NCBI GenBank assembly: GCA_029009055.1 | Contig: JAQXJR010000025.1 | Coordinates: 1 to 64,000 of the forward strand | Length of the DNA stretch: 64,000 bases | From: Eubacteriales bacterium | GTDB taxonomy: Bacteria; Bacillota; Clostridia; Peptostreptococcales; Anaerovoracaceae | Direction: 5' to 3' | Part shown: piece by piece, positions 29,730-37,696 of the stretch | Position numbering within the stretch: position 1 is the first letter of the stretch | Layout: the number at the start of each line of letters is the position of its first letter | Made by a program: the position numbers and the translations under genes | The notes under the pieces: generated by a model | Seen by the model: the letters and a program-made list of their open reading frames with translations, nothing else | What the model was told of the DNA's origin: nothing | Databases searched by the model: none

Positions 29730-29833
29730 AGTTCCCTCCTTAGTTAATAGTGAAATCAAACCGCGCGCGGTTCTGAAATTCATTCTCTAAAACCTATTTT
29801 ACACCCGCTCGAGCGGTTTTCACCAGCCGGGCG

Positions 29834-29891
29834 CCCTGAATTTCAGCGTTTCACGACTGGATTTCGGCGCCCAGGTCCTGAATTTCGGCGC
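29834..29891. repeat. CCTGAATTTC-type spacer repeats
   Basis: CCCTGAATTTC (29834-29844), CTGGATTTCGGCGCC (29857-29871) and TCCTGAATTTCGGCGC (29876-29891) are imperfect copies. Related sequences stand at 34311, 43896-43990 and 49996-50162. No gene is seen between niaR and nadC. Confidence 0.55.
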
Positions 29892-29995
29892 TCGAGCCCT
29901 GAAAAATCACTTCTCTAAGCGTCGTGGCGCCCGTGTCTCACGCAACGTTGCGCGCGCCATACATCCAGCTCGGCTTTACCGCGCGACTCGCGCGC

Positions 29996-30850
29996 CTATA
30001 TAGCGTGCAGGTTCTTCATAGATATATCCAGTATCGGCGCGGAATGGGTGAGTGCGCCGGAAGATATATAATCCACATCTAAATCGCGGATCTTAGCTAT
30101 GTTCTCCTCTGTCACGTTACCGGAGACCTCTATCTCAGCCCGGCCGGCGATTATCCGGCAGGCCTCCTTCATGGTCTCGTGATCCATGTTATCCAGCATG
30201 ATGATGTCGGCGCCTGCCTCGACTGCCTCGCGCACCATGTCCAGATTCTCAGTCTCCACCTCTATCTTACGGACGAAAGGCGCGTAAGCCTTAGCCATTT
30301 CAATCGCTTCCTTAACGCCGCCGGCCGCGCCGATATGGTTATCTTTCAGCATGACGCCGTCAGACAGGTTATAGCGGTGGTTATTCCCGCCCCCGCACCT
30401 CACAGCGTATTTCTCGAATATCCTGTTATTAGGCGTCGTCTTCCTGGTATCCAAGAGCTTGATCCCCGAACCCTCGAGCAAGGCCGCCATCTGCCGGCTC
30501 ATGGTCGCGATCCCCGACATCCTCTGCAGGTAGTTGAGAGCGACCCTCTCGCCATTCAGCAAGACGCGGATGTCGCCGTAAAGGCGTCCCATAAGCATTC
30601 CCTTTGCTACGTCTGAGCCCTCAGCCACATAAGCCTCGAACTTAGTCCTATGGTCCAGCAGCTTGAACACGCGCTCGAAGACCTGCAGGCCGCAGATAAC
30701 GCCATCTTCCTTTGCTATTAGATCGACCTGGCCCTGCTTAGGCTCAGGCATCACGCAGTTCGTCGACACGTCCTCGCTGGATATGTCCTCGCGCAGGGCA
30801 GACAGGATCAGCGGATCCACGTTCAGCTTCATAGTAACCGGGTCTAGCAT
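29996..30850 (-). CDS. nadC: Nicotinate-nucleotide pyrophosphorylase (quinolinate phosphoribosyltransferase)
   Basis: Converts quinolinate and PRPP to nicotinate mononucleotide. 284 residues, normal length. Motifs: LNYLQRMSGIAT, DTRKTTPNNR, KYAVRCGGGNNHR and MLKDNHIGA, the quinolinate/PRPP site. The ATG overlaps the nadB stop by 7 nt, so translation is coupled. Last gene of nadBC. Confidence 0.96.
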   Translation of the reverse strand: MLDPVTMKLNVDPLILSALREDISSEDVSTNCVMPEPKQGQVDLIAKEDGVICGLQVFERVFKLLDHRTKFEAYVAEGSDVAKGMLMGRLYGDIRVLLNGERVALNYLQRMSGIATMSRQMAALLEGSGIKLLDTRKTTPNNRIFEKYAVRCGGGNNHRYNLSDGVMLKDNHIGAAGGVKEAIEMAKAYAPFVRKIEVETENLDMVREAVEAGADIIMLDNMDHETMKEACRIIAGRAEIEVSGNVTEENIAKIRDLDVDYISSGALTHSAPILDISMKNLHAI

Positions 30851-32178
30851 GCCTCATACCTCTTTTCTATAGTGATCCCGATCGGATTCACCTTCTCCTC
30901 TTCCTCTATAGCATCTGTCACAGCCTGTCCGTACTCAGCCTTCAGGCGCTCGTCGTTCACGAAAGCCTCGAGCGGAGCGTCAGTCACAGCCTGCTCATCC
31001 TTCATGACTTCACTGTAGTGCTCAACCATGTCATCAGCTGCTCGCTTTGCGAATACTAGGCTTTCGAGCAAAGAATTGCTGGCCAGCCTATTGCGGCCAT
31101 GGACCCCGTTGCAGGCGGTCTCGCCGACGGCGTAGAGCTGCTTCATGGATGTGCCGCTCACGTGGTTCACTTTGATTCCTCCCATATAGTAATGTTGGGC
31201 CGGAACGACAGGCACGCACTCCTTAGTCGGGTCTATGCCGTTATCCAGGCAATGCTGGACTATGTTAGGGAAATGTTTCAGCAGCACGTCGCGCGGTATG
31301 GTCCTCAGGTCCTCCCAGACGAACTTAGTCCCGTCCTTCTTCATCTTCTTATAGATCTCCTGAGTGAGAAGATCCCTAGGAAGGAGCTCGTTGGTAAATC
31401 TTCGCATATTCTTATCGTAGAGCTTAGCCCCCTCGCCCCTGAGCGACTCGGACATGAGGAAGCTTCTGTCCTCCGGCTTCTCCGAGTAGAATGTCGTCGG
31501 GTGTATCTGGATGTAGTTCACGTTCTTAAGCTCTATCTTATGCTTCAGAGCGATCGCGACTCCATCTCCCGTCAGGTGCGTGTAGTTCGTCGAATGACGG
31601 AAAAGGCCGCCGATTCCGCCGCAGGCCAGGACCGTGTAATCCGCCTCGCACTTCTCGAGGCTGCCGTCCTTCATGCGCATGACCGCCCCGTAGCAAATAT
31701 TATCCTTCTCTATTATGTCCTCCATGGTCGTGTAATCCATGAGGGTCACGTTATCAAGCTTCTTCACGGCCTCCAGCAGGTGGCTGGTTATTTCCTTACC
31801 GGTCACATCATCGTGAAAAAGTATCCTGTTATCGGAGTGGGCTCCTTCACGTGTGAACATGAGGTTCCCCTCGCTATCCCTCTGGAACCTGGCGCCATAG
31901 GAGATGAGGTCCTCTATCACCGCCCTGGACGATCTGATCATGATGTCTACGGATTCCTTATCGTTCTCGCCGTGGCCCGCCTTAAGCGTGTCCGCGAAAT
32001 ATGAATCGTAATCCGACTCGTCCTTCAGCATGCAGATGCCGCCCTGCGCTAAGTATGAGTCGCTGTCCTCGAATCCCTCCTTCGAGATGACGAGGATCTT
32101 CCTGTCCCGAGGGAGCTTCAGCGCGCAGTAGAGGCCCGAGCAGCCGCTGCCGATAATAAGGATATCTGTTTTCATCAT
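30844..32178 (-). CDS. nadB: L-aspartate oxidase (short form)
   Basis: FAD enzyme oxidising L-aspartate to iminoaspartate for NadA. FAD motif IIGSGCSGLYCALKL at the N-terminus; substrate region REGAHSDNRILFHDD, RYV-like HPTTFYS and the late HGRNRLASNSLLE typical of the family. At 444 residues it lacks most of the C-terminal helical domain of the ~540-residue E. coli enzyme, as in other Clostridia. Divergent from nadA; promoter at 32353-32382. Confidence 0.93.
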   Translation of the reverse strand: MMKTDILIIGSGCSGLYCALKLPRDRKILVISKEGFEDSDSYLAQGGICMLKDESDYDSYFADTLKAGHGENDKESVDIMIRSSRAVIEDLISYGARFQRDSEGNLMFTREGAHSDNRILFHDDVTGKEITSHLLEAVKKLDNVTLMDYTTMEDIIEKDNICYGAVMRMKDGSLEKCEADYTVLACGGIGGLFRHSTNYTHLTGDGVAIALKHKIELKNVNYIQIHPTTFYSEKPEDRSFLMSESLRGEGAKLYDKNMRRFTNELLPRDLLTQEIYKKMKKDGTKFVWEDLRTIPRDVLLKHFPNIVQHCLDNGIDPTKECVPVVPAQHYYMGGIKVNHVSGTSMKQLYAVGETACNGVHGRNRLASNSLLESLVFAKRAADDMVEHYSEVMKDEQAVTDAPLEAFVNDERLKAEYGQAVTDAIEEEEKVNPIGITIEKRYEAC

Positions 32179-32343
32179 TTTTCCTTCTTTCGTATTTCTA
32201 ACTTCTATATTTCTCCGATTTCCATCGGATTAACTTAGCAAACTTTACAGCTGCCCGCAGCTGTCGCCCAATGGCTTTACAATTGCTTTAAAGCCTTAAA
32301 ACGTTGAATTTTCAACAAATAGCCAGAATTCGTCCGGCTCGTG

Positions 32344-32370
32344 TTGTCACACATTATAGCACAGTGACAA
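32344..32370. promoter_or_regulatory. Candidate NiaR operator (inverted repeat)
   Basis: TTGTCAC (32344-32350) and GTGACAA (32364-32370) form a perfect 7-bp inverted repeat with a 13-nt spacer, centred on the nadB -10 box. A related TTGTCAGTGATTACAA overlaps the nadA -10, and a palindrome GACAGCTGTC lies between. Assignment to NiaR rests on the adjacent niaR gene. Confidence 0.55.
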
Positions 32371-32382
32371 TGTAGCTGTAAA
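32353..32382 (-). promoter_or_regulatory. Promoter of nadBC
   Basis: On the minus strand TTTACA (32377-32382), 18-nt spacer, TATAAT (32353-32358). Its -10 lies inside the inverted repeat at 32344-32370. Confidence 0.65.
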
Positions 32383-32411
32383 GTATCTGTAAACTTTTTC
32401 CGTCAATATTA

Positions 32412-32440
32412 TTGACAGCTGTCTTGTCAGTGATTACAAT
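32412..32440 (+). promoter_or_regulatory. Promoter of nadA
   Basis: TTGACA (32412-32417), 17-nt spacer, TACAAT (32435-32440), a near-consensus sigma-A promoter 85 nt before nadA. A GACAGCTGTC palindrome overlaps the -35. Confidence 0.75.
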
Positions 32441-32524
32441 CTACTTAATTGCCGCGGAAGCGCCCGGCGCGGAGCGGAGAAACCGATATTACTTTGCTGG
32501 GGAAATAATAAAAGGGAAATAAAA

Positions 32525-33442
32525 ATGAACACTAGAGAACTTCAGGACGAGATCATCAGATTAAAGAAGGAAAAAGACGTTTGCATTCTGGCTCACGCTT
32601 ACCAGAGCCAGGCGATCTGGGAGGTCGCGGATTATGTCGGCGATTCGTACGGGCTCAGCGTCGAGGCCTCGAAAGCGAAGAACCAGACCGTGATCATGTG
32701 CGGCGTGCGCTTCATGGCTGAGACCTGTAAGATGCTGTCGCCGGATAAGCGCGTCATCCTGTCGAACCCAATGGCTGGCTGCCCGATGGCTGACCAGTAC
32801 GGCCGCGATGACATCCTGAAGCTCCGCGAGCAGTATCCCGACTACACGCCGGTTTGCTACATTAATACGACCGCCGAGACGAAGACTGTCTGCGACGTGA
32901 CCGTGACATCGTCTTCCGCCGTGAAGATCATTAAGAACATGCCGGATAAGAACATTCTCTTCATCCCTGACTGCAACCTGGGAAGCTGGGTGGCGGATCA
33001 GATCCCGGATAAGAATTTCCAGTTCGTGAAGGGCGGCTGTCCGACTCACATGGCTATGTCGGTGAAGTCCGCCGAGGAGGCTAAGGCCCAGCATCCTGAC
33101 GCTGAGCTGCTAGTCCACCCTGAGTGCCTGGCTGGCGTAACAGCCCTGGCTGACTATGTCGGCTCGACGACTGGCATCCTGAATTACGCGAAGAATTCTT
33201 CAGCAAAGGAATTTATCATTGGCACTGAGGCCAGTATCGTGGAGCATCTCCAGTACATGTGCCCTGAGAAGAGATTCTACCCGCTCAGCGTTATGTGCGT
33301 CTGCCACAATATGAAGATGACGACCCTTCCAGACGTCCTGGGCTGCATCCAGGGCACGGCCGGCGAGGAGATAAAGATGTCCGACGAGCTCATCTCATCC
33401 GCCCGCAAGTGCATCGACCGCATGATCGAGCTCGGGAAATAA
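32525..33442 (+). CDS. nadA: Quinolinate synthase
   Basis: [4Fe-4S] enzyme condensing iminoaspartate and dihydroxyacetone phosphate to quinolinate. 305 residues, the compact form. Conserved cysteines: Cys59 (CGVRFMAE), Cys172 (GGCPTH) and Cys258/Cys260 (CVCHNMKM); HAYQ and HPEC motifs and GTEASIVEHL are present. GGGAAA upstream is a weak ribosome binding site. One of three plus-strand genes, divergent from nadBC and closed by a strong terminator. Confidence 0.96.
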   Translation: MNTRELQDEIIRLKKEKDVCILAHAYQSQAIWEVADYVGDSYGLSVEASKAKNQTVIMCGVRFMAETCKMLSPDKRVILSNPMAGCPMADQYGRDDILKLREQYPDYTPVCYINTTAETKTVCDVTVTSSSAVKIIKNMPDKNILFIPDCNLGSWVADQIPDKNFQFVKGGCPTHMAMSVKSAEEAKAQHPDAELLVHPECLAGVTALADYVGSTTGILNYAKNSSAKEFIIGTEASIVEHLQYMCPEKRFYPLSVMCVCHNMKMTTLPDVLGCIQGTAGEEIKMSDELISSARKCIDRMIELGK

Positions 33443-33484
33443 AGAAAGCGCCAGAAGGCGCTGATTAGAGTAGATTCAGTTGAT

Positions 33485-33508
33485 AAGGCCGCCCCCGGGC
33501 GGCCTTTC
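33485..33508 (+). terminator. Terminator of nadA
   Basis: AAGGCCGCC/GGCGGCCTT hairpin followed by TTTCATTTT. Confidence 0.85.
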
Positions 33509-33659
33509 ATTTTAAATAATCGCGGCGGCTAGCTTGCGGCGGTGGCGGGCTTGCGGCGGCCGAAGCCCTTGCGGCAGAGGCTTTTACGACGGCGGCTCTT
33601 GCTGCCGGGCGCAGATGTTGCCTTCATTTGCCGCCGCTACCCTGCCGCCGAGTCTTCGC

Positions 33660-33735
33660 TCTATAAAAACATCGTAAATCGGAGATTTTTATAGAACTAT
33701 TCTATAAAAAATGGGAAAATTGTAATTTTTATAGA
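33660..33735. repeat. Paired 10-bp inverted repeats TCTATAAAAA/TTTTTATAGA
   Basis: Four copies of TCTATAAAAA alternate in orientation: 33660-33669, 33686-33695 (reverse), 33701-33710, 33726-33735 (reverse). They make two units of 36 and 35 bp. The site lies in the 3'-3' spacer between nadA and the NifX-like gene, in an A/T-rich patch. The preceding 33510-33655 is GC-rich with repeated CTTGCGGC. No gene is seen. Confidence 0.75.
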
Positions 33736-33826
33736 GTTTGACATTTACTGGAAATTATGATTCGTAAAATCAAGCTCTGAATCAGGCGATTTTCCCAAAA
33801 TTCAACACCGCAAGCGCGGATGCTTT

Positions 33827-34168
33827 CTATTTAGAATGGCAAGAATGAACGGCCGACTCATCGTTCACGAGCGCGCTCTCCAAGTAAGCCTTCACGACCT
33901 GGTCGGCGTCGCCGGTCTGCCCGTACCAAAGCTCGCAGCCCAGCTCCTGGATCGCCTGCATCATCGGCCTGCCGACGCCTCCACATATCACGACGTCCGG
34001 GCTCAGCGCCGCGACGACCGGGATCAGCTCGCGATGCCCCTTACCGTTCGTGCTGACGACTTCGGAGCTCACGACCTCGCCGCCCTGGACGTTATAGACC
34101 TTAAACTCCTCCGTGTGGCCGAAGTGCGCGCCGATCGCGCCATTATCATAAGTTACCACGATTCTCAT
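33827..34168 (-). CDS. NifX/NafY-like (dinitrogenase FeMo-cofactor domain) protein
   Basis: 113 residues of the RNase H-like fold family (NifX, NifB C-terminus, MTH1175). Recognisable are the start MRIVVTYDNGAIGAHFGHTE, GKGHRELIPVVAALSPDVVICGGVGRPM and the C-terminal half. Family members bind iron-sulfur or molybdenum clusters; in organisms without nitrogenase their role is unknown. No nif genes are present. The tail VHSCHSK holds the only His-Cys-His group and could bind metal. AGGAG lies before the ATG. Divergent from the glutaredoxin-like gene at 34500. Confidence 0.8.
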   Translation of the reverse strand: MRIVVTYDNGAIGAHFGHTEEFKVYNVQGGEVVSSEVVSTNGKGHRELIPVVAALSPDVVICGGVGRPMMQAIQELGCELWYGQTGDADQVVKAYLESALVNDESAVHSCHSK

Positions 34169-34310
34169 ATTCGTTCTCCTCTCTCATTTCGAGTTAAATC
34201 AGCAAAATCAACGCCGCGGACTTCCTTCGCAGCATTATGATTCGCAGTACTATTATACTACCACCCGGCACTGGCAATTGAAACAAACGCACCAGGAAAG
34301 CCGGCTCCAA

Positions 34311-34325
34311 CCCTGAATTCCGCTG
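34311..34325 (+). repeat. CCCTGAATTCCGC spacer repeat
   Basis: A single copy of the sequence repeated at 43896-43990 and 49996-50162, in the spacer between the NifX-like and glutaredoxin-like genes. Nothing else gene-like is seen in 34169-34466. Confidence 0.5.
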
Positions 34326-34392
34326 CTGGGCGCCTGGATTCTTCTGCTTAAACACGGTGCAGCATACGCGAAGACTAAGCCAGCGCGGCCGG

Positions 34393-34424
34393 GCCGGAGG
34401 CAAAAGCGGCGGGATGGCTTTGCT
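34393..34424 (+). repeat. Dispersed two-box element, copy B
   Basis: GCCGGAGGCA (34393-34402), 10-nt spacer, GATGGCTTTGCT (34413-34424). Matches copies at 29084 and 57075. It lies about 40 bp upstream of the -10 of the glutaredoxin-like gene. Confidence 0.7.
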
Positions 34425-34466
34425 GGGGAATCTCGCGAGGCAATGTTATTCGGCGGCGACTTAGGG

Positions 34467-34472
34467 TATAAT
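34467..34472 (+). promoter_or_regulatory. -10 box of the glutaredoxin-like gene
   Basis: TATAAT 28 nt before the ATG. No good -35 at 16-18 nt, so it is weak or needs an activator. Confidence 0.45.
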
Positions 34473-34499
34473 ATAGAAAAAAGAAAGGCAGGTACCATC

Positions 34500-34826
34500 A
34501 TGATAAAATTTTACGGAAGCCCGAACTGCGTTCATTGCAGGCAGTTCCGCGCTAACCTCGACAGCAATCGCCTCAACTACGAATACATCGACATCGACAG
34601 CTCCATCCTGAAGCTGCGCGAATTCCTCCGCCTCCGCGACACACGCCACGAGTTCGACGAGGCTAAGTGCGAGGGCAGGGTCGGCGTGCCGGCCATCGTC
34701 TACGAAGACGGCAGCATCTCACTCGACTGGCGCGCTTATCTGAAGAGCAAAGGCGTAGAGAATATCGTCTCCGAGCAGGACGCAGCCGCTAAGATGAGCT
34801 GCAACATCGACGGTTCCGGCTGCTAG
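34500..34826 (+). CDS. Glutaredoxin-like thioredoxin-fold protein
   Basis: 108 residues. The N-terminal YGSPNCVHCRQF has a Cys10-X-X-Cys13 redox motif; the cis-proline is seen in GVPAIVYEDG (about 63-72). It thus resembles glutaredoxin or NrdH-type proteins. The C-terminal tail is unusual, with two more cysteines (MSCNIDGSGC, last residue Cys). The ATG at 34500 lies after GGCAGG; an in-frame ATG at 34443 lies upstream of the -10 box and is rejected. Plus strand, divergent from the NifX-like gene. Confidence 0.8.
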   Translation: MIKFYGSPNCVHCRQFRANLDSNRLNYEYIDIDSSILKLREFLRLRDTRHEFDEAKCEGRVGVPAIVYEDGSISLDWRAYLKSKGVENIVSEQDAAAKMSCNIDGSGC

Positions 34827-34867
34827 AAAACCGCGAATCCAATAATTCAAATCAAATAAAAAGTACG

Positions 34868-34897
34868 AAAAAACGGGCCTTTCGACCCGTTTTTCTT
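34868..34897. terminator. Bidirectional terminator
   Basis: AAAACGGG/CCCGTTTT with A and T runs, between the convergent glutaredoxin-like and MarR genes; can serve both. The following 34900-35065 has short CTCAAGCCGCG repeats and no gene. Confidence 0.8.
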
Positions 34898-35069
34898 TAT
34901 TTAACACATAATCGCCCGCCGCAAACTCGCGGCTACCGTAATCTCAAGCCGCGCCACCAATCCGTACCGCACTCTCAAACCGCAATCTCGATCCGCGATC
35001 TCAAGCCGCGCCCATTGCGGCCGGCTCAACTCCTCGGCGCCGGCTCCGCCCGCGCCGCCGCAAATCTTG

Positions 35070-35525
35070 CTATTTCAGATCCCGCACGGAATTCACCTCC
35101 GGTAAGAGCTCGTCGCCTATGTAGCGCAGGATCTTATCGAAATTCGCGAGCTCCTTCTGGCTGAACTTCCGCCTCAGCTCATCGCACACCTGGTCAGTCG
35201 CGCTGAACACGCTGCCGTAATCTTGCTCATACTTATCAGTCGGCACGATATGGAACTCCCGCTTATCCTCCTGGCTCTGCTCCTTCACAGCGTAGCCCTT
35301 ATCCACGAGGCGGTTTATCTTATACACAGCGTTCGGAGTCGAGACGCCGGCGAACCTCGCGAACTCGTTCACGGTCGGCCGCCCCAGCCCGATGATGACC
35401 TCCATGCTGATCACATCCATAGCGGAAAGCGCGCCGTGGCTGTCATCGCTGAAATTCTGCATGATCTTAGAATAAACCAGCAGTTTGAATTTCCTGTATA
35501 TCCGCGCAAAATTCCTGTTCAGCAT
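35070..35525 (-). CDS. MarR-family transcriptional regulator
   Basis: 151-residue winged-helix regulator. The recognition region AGVSTPNAVYKINRLVDKGYAVKEQSQEDKREFHI (split here: AGVSTPNAVYKINRL, then the wing SQEDKREFHI) is typical. Its target and ligand are unknown. The ATG at 35525 follows AGGGATAGAG. The nearest genes are the convergent glutaredoxin-like gene and an alpha/beta hydrolase upstream on the same strand (145 nt), possibly but not clearly linked. Confidence 0.85.
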   Translation of the reverse strand: MLNRNFARIYRKFKLLVYSKIMQNFSDDSHGALSAMDVISMEVIIGLGRPTVNEFARFAGVSTPNAVYKINRLVDKGYAVKEQSQEDKREFHIVPTDKYEQDYGSVFSATDQVCDELRRKFSQKELANFDKILRYIGDELLPEVNSVRDLK

Positions 35526-35670
35526 CTCTATCCCTTCTGATTCCCAACTTTTTCTATAATTCTAACAGACGCTCGCTATTTTGCAAAGCTCTCCCGCCGC
35601 ATTCGGGGCCAGCCCACCGAGGCGCCACAGCAATTAGGCGCCATCCCCGAAGCGTTAGCCCGCAAAGCGA

Positions 35671-36720
35671 TCAGCTGCGGGTGCCCCTTGCGAAGTATTC
35701 CACCGCCAGCCTCCCCAGAGTTTCCGGCATGGTAGGATCCGTGCAGATGGAATGGCCCTCGCCCGGCATGACTGTGAGCTCGTAGCCGAACTCGTCGGCG
35801 AATTCCTCTATTCTCTTAAGAGGAACGACCGGATCCAAGCCGCCGTGAGCGAACGCGATCTCGACATCTGCCGGCTTCTCCGCCCGGTAGAGCTTCACCA
35901 GGTCGAAATCATCCCGCCGGAGGTCGCCTATAAACTCCTCAAGGAAGCGGGCCTTATCACCGAGCCCCAGGTCCACGTCTACATAACCGTCTTCCGCTGC
36001 CCGTCCCTTATCCGGAATAGGCGCCGTCGAAGCGTCACAAAAAGCCTTATTATCTCTATATACGGCGCCGGCGTGATGAGGATCCTTAGCCGCCTTAGTG
36101 TCAGACGCGTCGCAAAAACCTTTAGCGTCAGAAAGGGACCCAGCTGTCGATCCAGACGGGCCTCGCCCGGCGCTCGCAATGTCACGTGCCGGGTCTGTTT
36201 CGGCGCTCGCCTTGGAATCAGTCACTTCCAGCCTTCCCAGGATTATTTCCGGGAATATCATGGCGCCGCTTCTCATGAAGGCTTTATGACCCAGGTGCTC
36301 GCGTGTCCTTACATACAAGCCGGTCACATAAGCCCCGAAGCTGGATCCGAAGTAGACGATCGGAAGATCCGGGAAGCGCTCCCGCGTGAACTTCTCGACC
36401 GCGGCCAGGCTCTCGAGAGCTCCTTCCACTCTTAAAGGCTCGAGAGAGGCTTCCGCCGTCCCGTGGCCCGGCTGATCGTAAACCACTACCGCCAGCCTCC
36501 TGCTGTTGAAATATTTTCGGTAGAACTCCGAACTCACGGCCTCCTTAGACGCTCCCAGGCCATGCACTATGATGACGACCTTCTCCGCGTCATTAGGCGC
36601 GCTCACCCAGACCGGGATCCTGCCGCCTTCCTTTTCTAAAACCAGCCGCTCCGGCTCTATCTCCGTTAATCCCTGATTCTTAAGCTCTTCGTCGAGTTCT
36701 TCCATGCGTTCAGCGTCCAT
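35671..36720 (-). CDS. Alpha/beta hydrolase with repeat-containing insert
   Basis: Predicted serine hydrolase of 349 residues. Oxyanion motif VHGLGASK (52-59), nucleophile elbow GSSFGAY (125-131, Ser127), acid in GGLDPVVP and His in GEGHSI. Between the sixth strand region and the lid is an insert of about 78 residues (169-246), low complexity, holding two copies of FCDAS (GFCDASD 201-207, AFCDAST 226-232). It is absent from common members. Substrate unknown. The ATG at 36720 follows GGGAGAAGG; an upstream ATG at 36774 is less supported. Confidence 0.8.
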   Translation of the reverse strand: MDAERMEELDEELKNQGLTEIEPERLVLEKEGGRIPVWVSAPNDAEKVVIIVHGLGASKEAVSSEFYRKYFNSRRLAVVVYDQPGHGTAEASLEPLRVEGALESLAAVEKFTRERFPDLPIVYFGSSFGAYVTGLYVRTREHLGHKAFMRSGAMIFPEIILGRLEVTDSKASAETDPARDIASAGRGPSGSTAGSLSDAKGFCDASDTKAAKDPHHAGAVYRDNKAFCDASTAPIPDKGRAAEDGYVDVDLGLGDKARFLEEFIGDLRRDDFDLVKLYRAEKPADVEIAFAHGGLDPVVPLKRIEEFADEFGYELTVMPGEGHSICTDPTMPETLGRLAVEYFARGTRS

Positions 36721-36779
36721 ATCCTTCTCCCTCAGAAAAGTCTGATAAACCCCCGCTGAAGCCCGCGCCTTCATCCGCG

Positions 36780-37386
36780 CCGCCTGAATACTTCAGTTTT
36801 TTTAACTGCTTATATTATACACGTTTTCCCCCAGCAAAGCATAACTAAGGTATTTCCTTTTCGGCGCAGGGCCATTCAGTGCCGCAGTACCATGCACCGC
36901 AGGGCAATTCAGTGCTACAAAGTCATCTAGCACTATAGGGCCATTTGCAATAAATCATCCTCGAAGGCTCGGAATTTGCAAATTTAGCAAAAATATTTAA
37001 TATCGGACGCTAGTTTGCAAATGCTATTTAAAAACATTTCGTCATCAGCAGGGTTCGATGTCGCTCGAGCTAAAGGCAGGCGGATGGATATTTTTGTCCG
37101 CTGATGAATATTCTGACTATTTAATAAAATGTGTGATTTAATGTTTAATCTTTAGATATTCCAAGGTCGTTTTTTAGGCTTGATCACTGTCACTGAGGAT
37201 GTGTATGCCAGGTTTACATAATCTGGGCTAATTTGCAAAACAACGCCATTTTATTGATTTTTTGCTAATTTAGCAAAAATACCTTAGATTATTATGTTTT
37301 TTTTGCAAATGGGCTGGTAGAAGGCTGATGCGGCTAGTCCCAACTGCATGGTGCCAGCGGTCCGGGCGCCCCGCGGGAGGGCTTTG
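36780..37386. other. A/T-rich gene-less stretch with TTTGCAAA boxes
   Basis: No gene is seen in about 600 bp. The segment is markedly more A/T-rich than its surroundings. TTTGCAAA-like boxes recur (near 36975, 37013, 37232, 37303). AATTTGCAAATT (36973-36984) is a perfect palindrome, and TTTTTGCTAA/TTAGCAAAAA (37259-37279) a 10-bp inverted repeat with a 1-nt centre. AGCAAAGC occurs at 36833. Confidence 0.6.
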
Positions 37387-37581
37387 CAAAAAAAGAAACA
37401 GCCCGGTGTTCAGGACCGAGCTGCTCTCATGATTGTTATATTAGTAGGATGGTTAAATGATTGGTTGTAAAATGGTTTGGTTACTCATGAAAGGACAGGA
37501 TTTCAATCAGTTCAGAGCCCGAGAAACCAGCACTTATATATGGGGTCTGAATTAATGACTTATTTAGTCCATGTTCTTTCT
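37387..37581 (-). ncRNA. Candidate small RNA, about 190 nt
   Basis: A near-consensus promoter (37588-37616) and a terminator (stem 37399-37423, then a T-rich run) enclose about 190 nt without a useful reading frame; the longest starts give 10-11 codons. Local stems are visible: GACT/AGTC, CAGACCC/GGG(C)TCTG and TGAAA/TTTCA. The 5' AAAGAAC could pair with 3' GTTTCTTT. Size fits 6S RNA, but I do not recognise the family. It starts downstream of the secreted-protein terminator, so it is an independent unit. Confidence 0.55.
37399..37423 (-). terminator. Terminator of the candidate small RNA
   Basis: On the minus strand CAGCTCGGT/ACCGGGCTG pairs with one mismatch and is followed by TTTCTTTTTTT (37388-37398). 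Confidence 0.75.
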
Positions 37582-37587
37582 GAATAT

Positions 37588-37616
37588 AGAATAGTATAAT
37601 TGACTAATTTTGTCAA
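37588..37616 (-). promoter_or_regulatory. Promoter of the candidate small RNA
   Basis: On the minus strand TTGACA (37611-37616), 17-nt spacer, TATTCT (37588-37593). Confidence 0.7.
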
Positions 37617-37657
37617 CGAAAAAGTTTAAATTCTTCTGTTTTTATTTCGGTGCATAC

Positions 37658-37690
37658 AAAAAGCCCCGGCAGACCAAAGTCCGCCGGGGC
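37658..37690 (-). terminator. Terminator of the CAP/secreted protein operon
   Basis: On the minus strand GCCCCGGCGGAC/GTCTGCCGGGGC with a TTTG loop, then TTTTT. Confidence 0.85.
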
Positions 37691-37696
37691 CTAGAA

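Noticed and set aside
33510..33655. GC-rich CTTGCGGC-repeat stretch after nadA as a coding region
   Set aside because: No start with ribosome binding site; composition follows the repeats and not codon structure.
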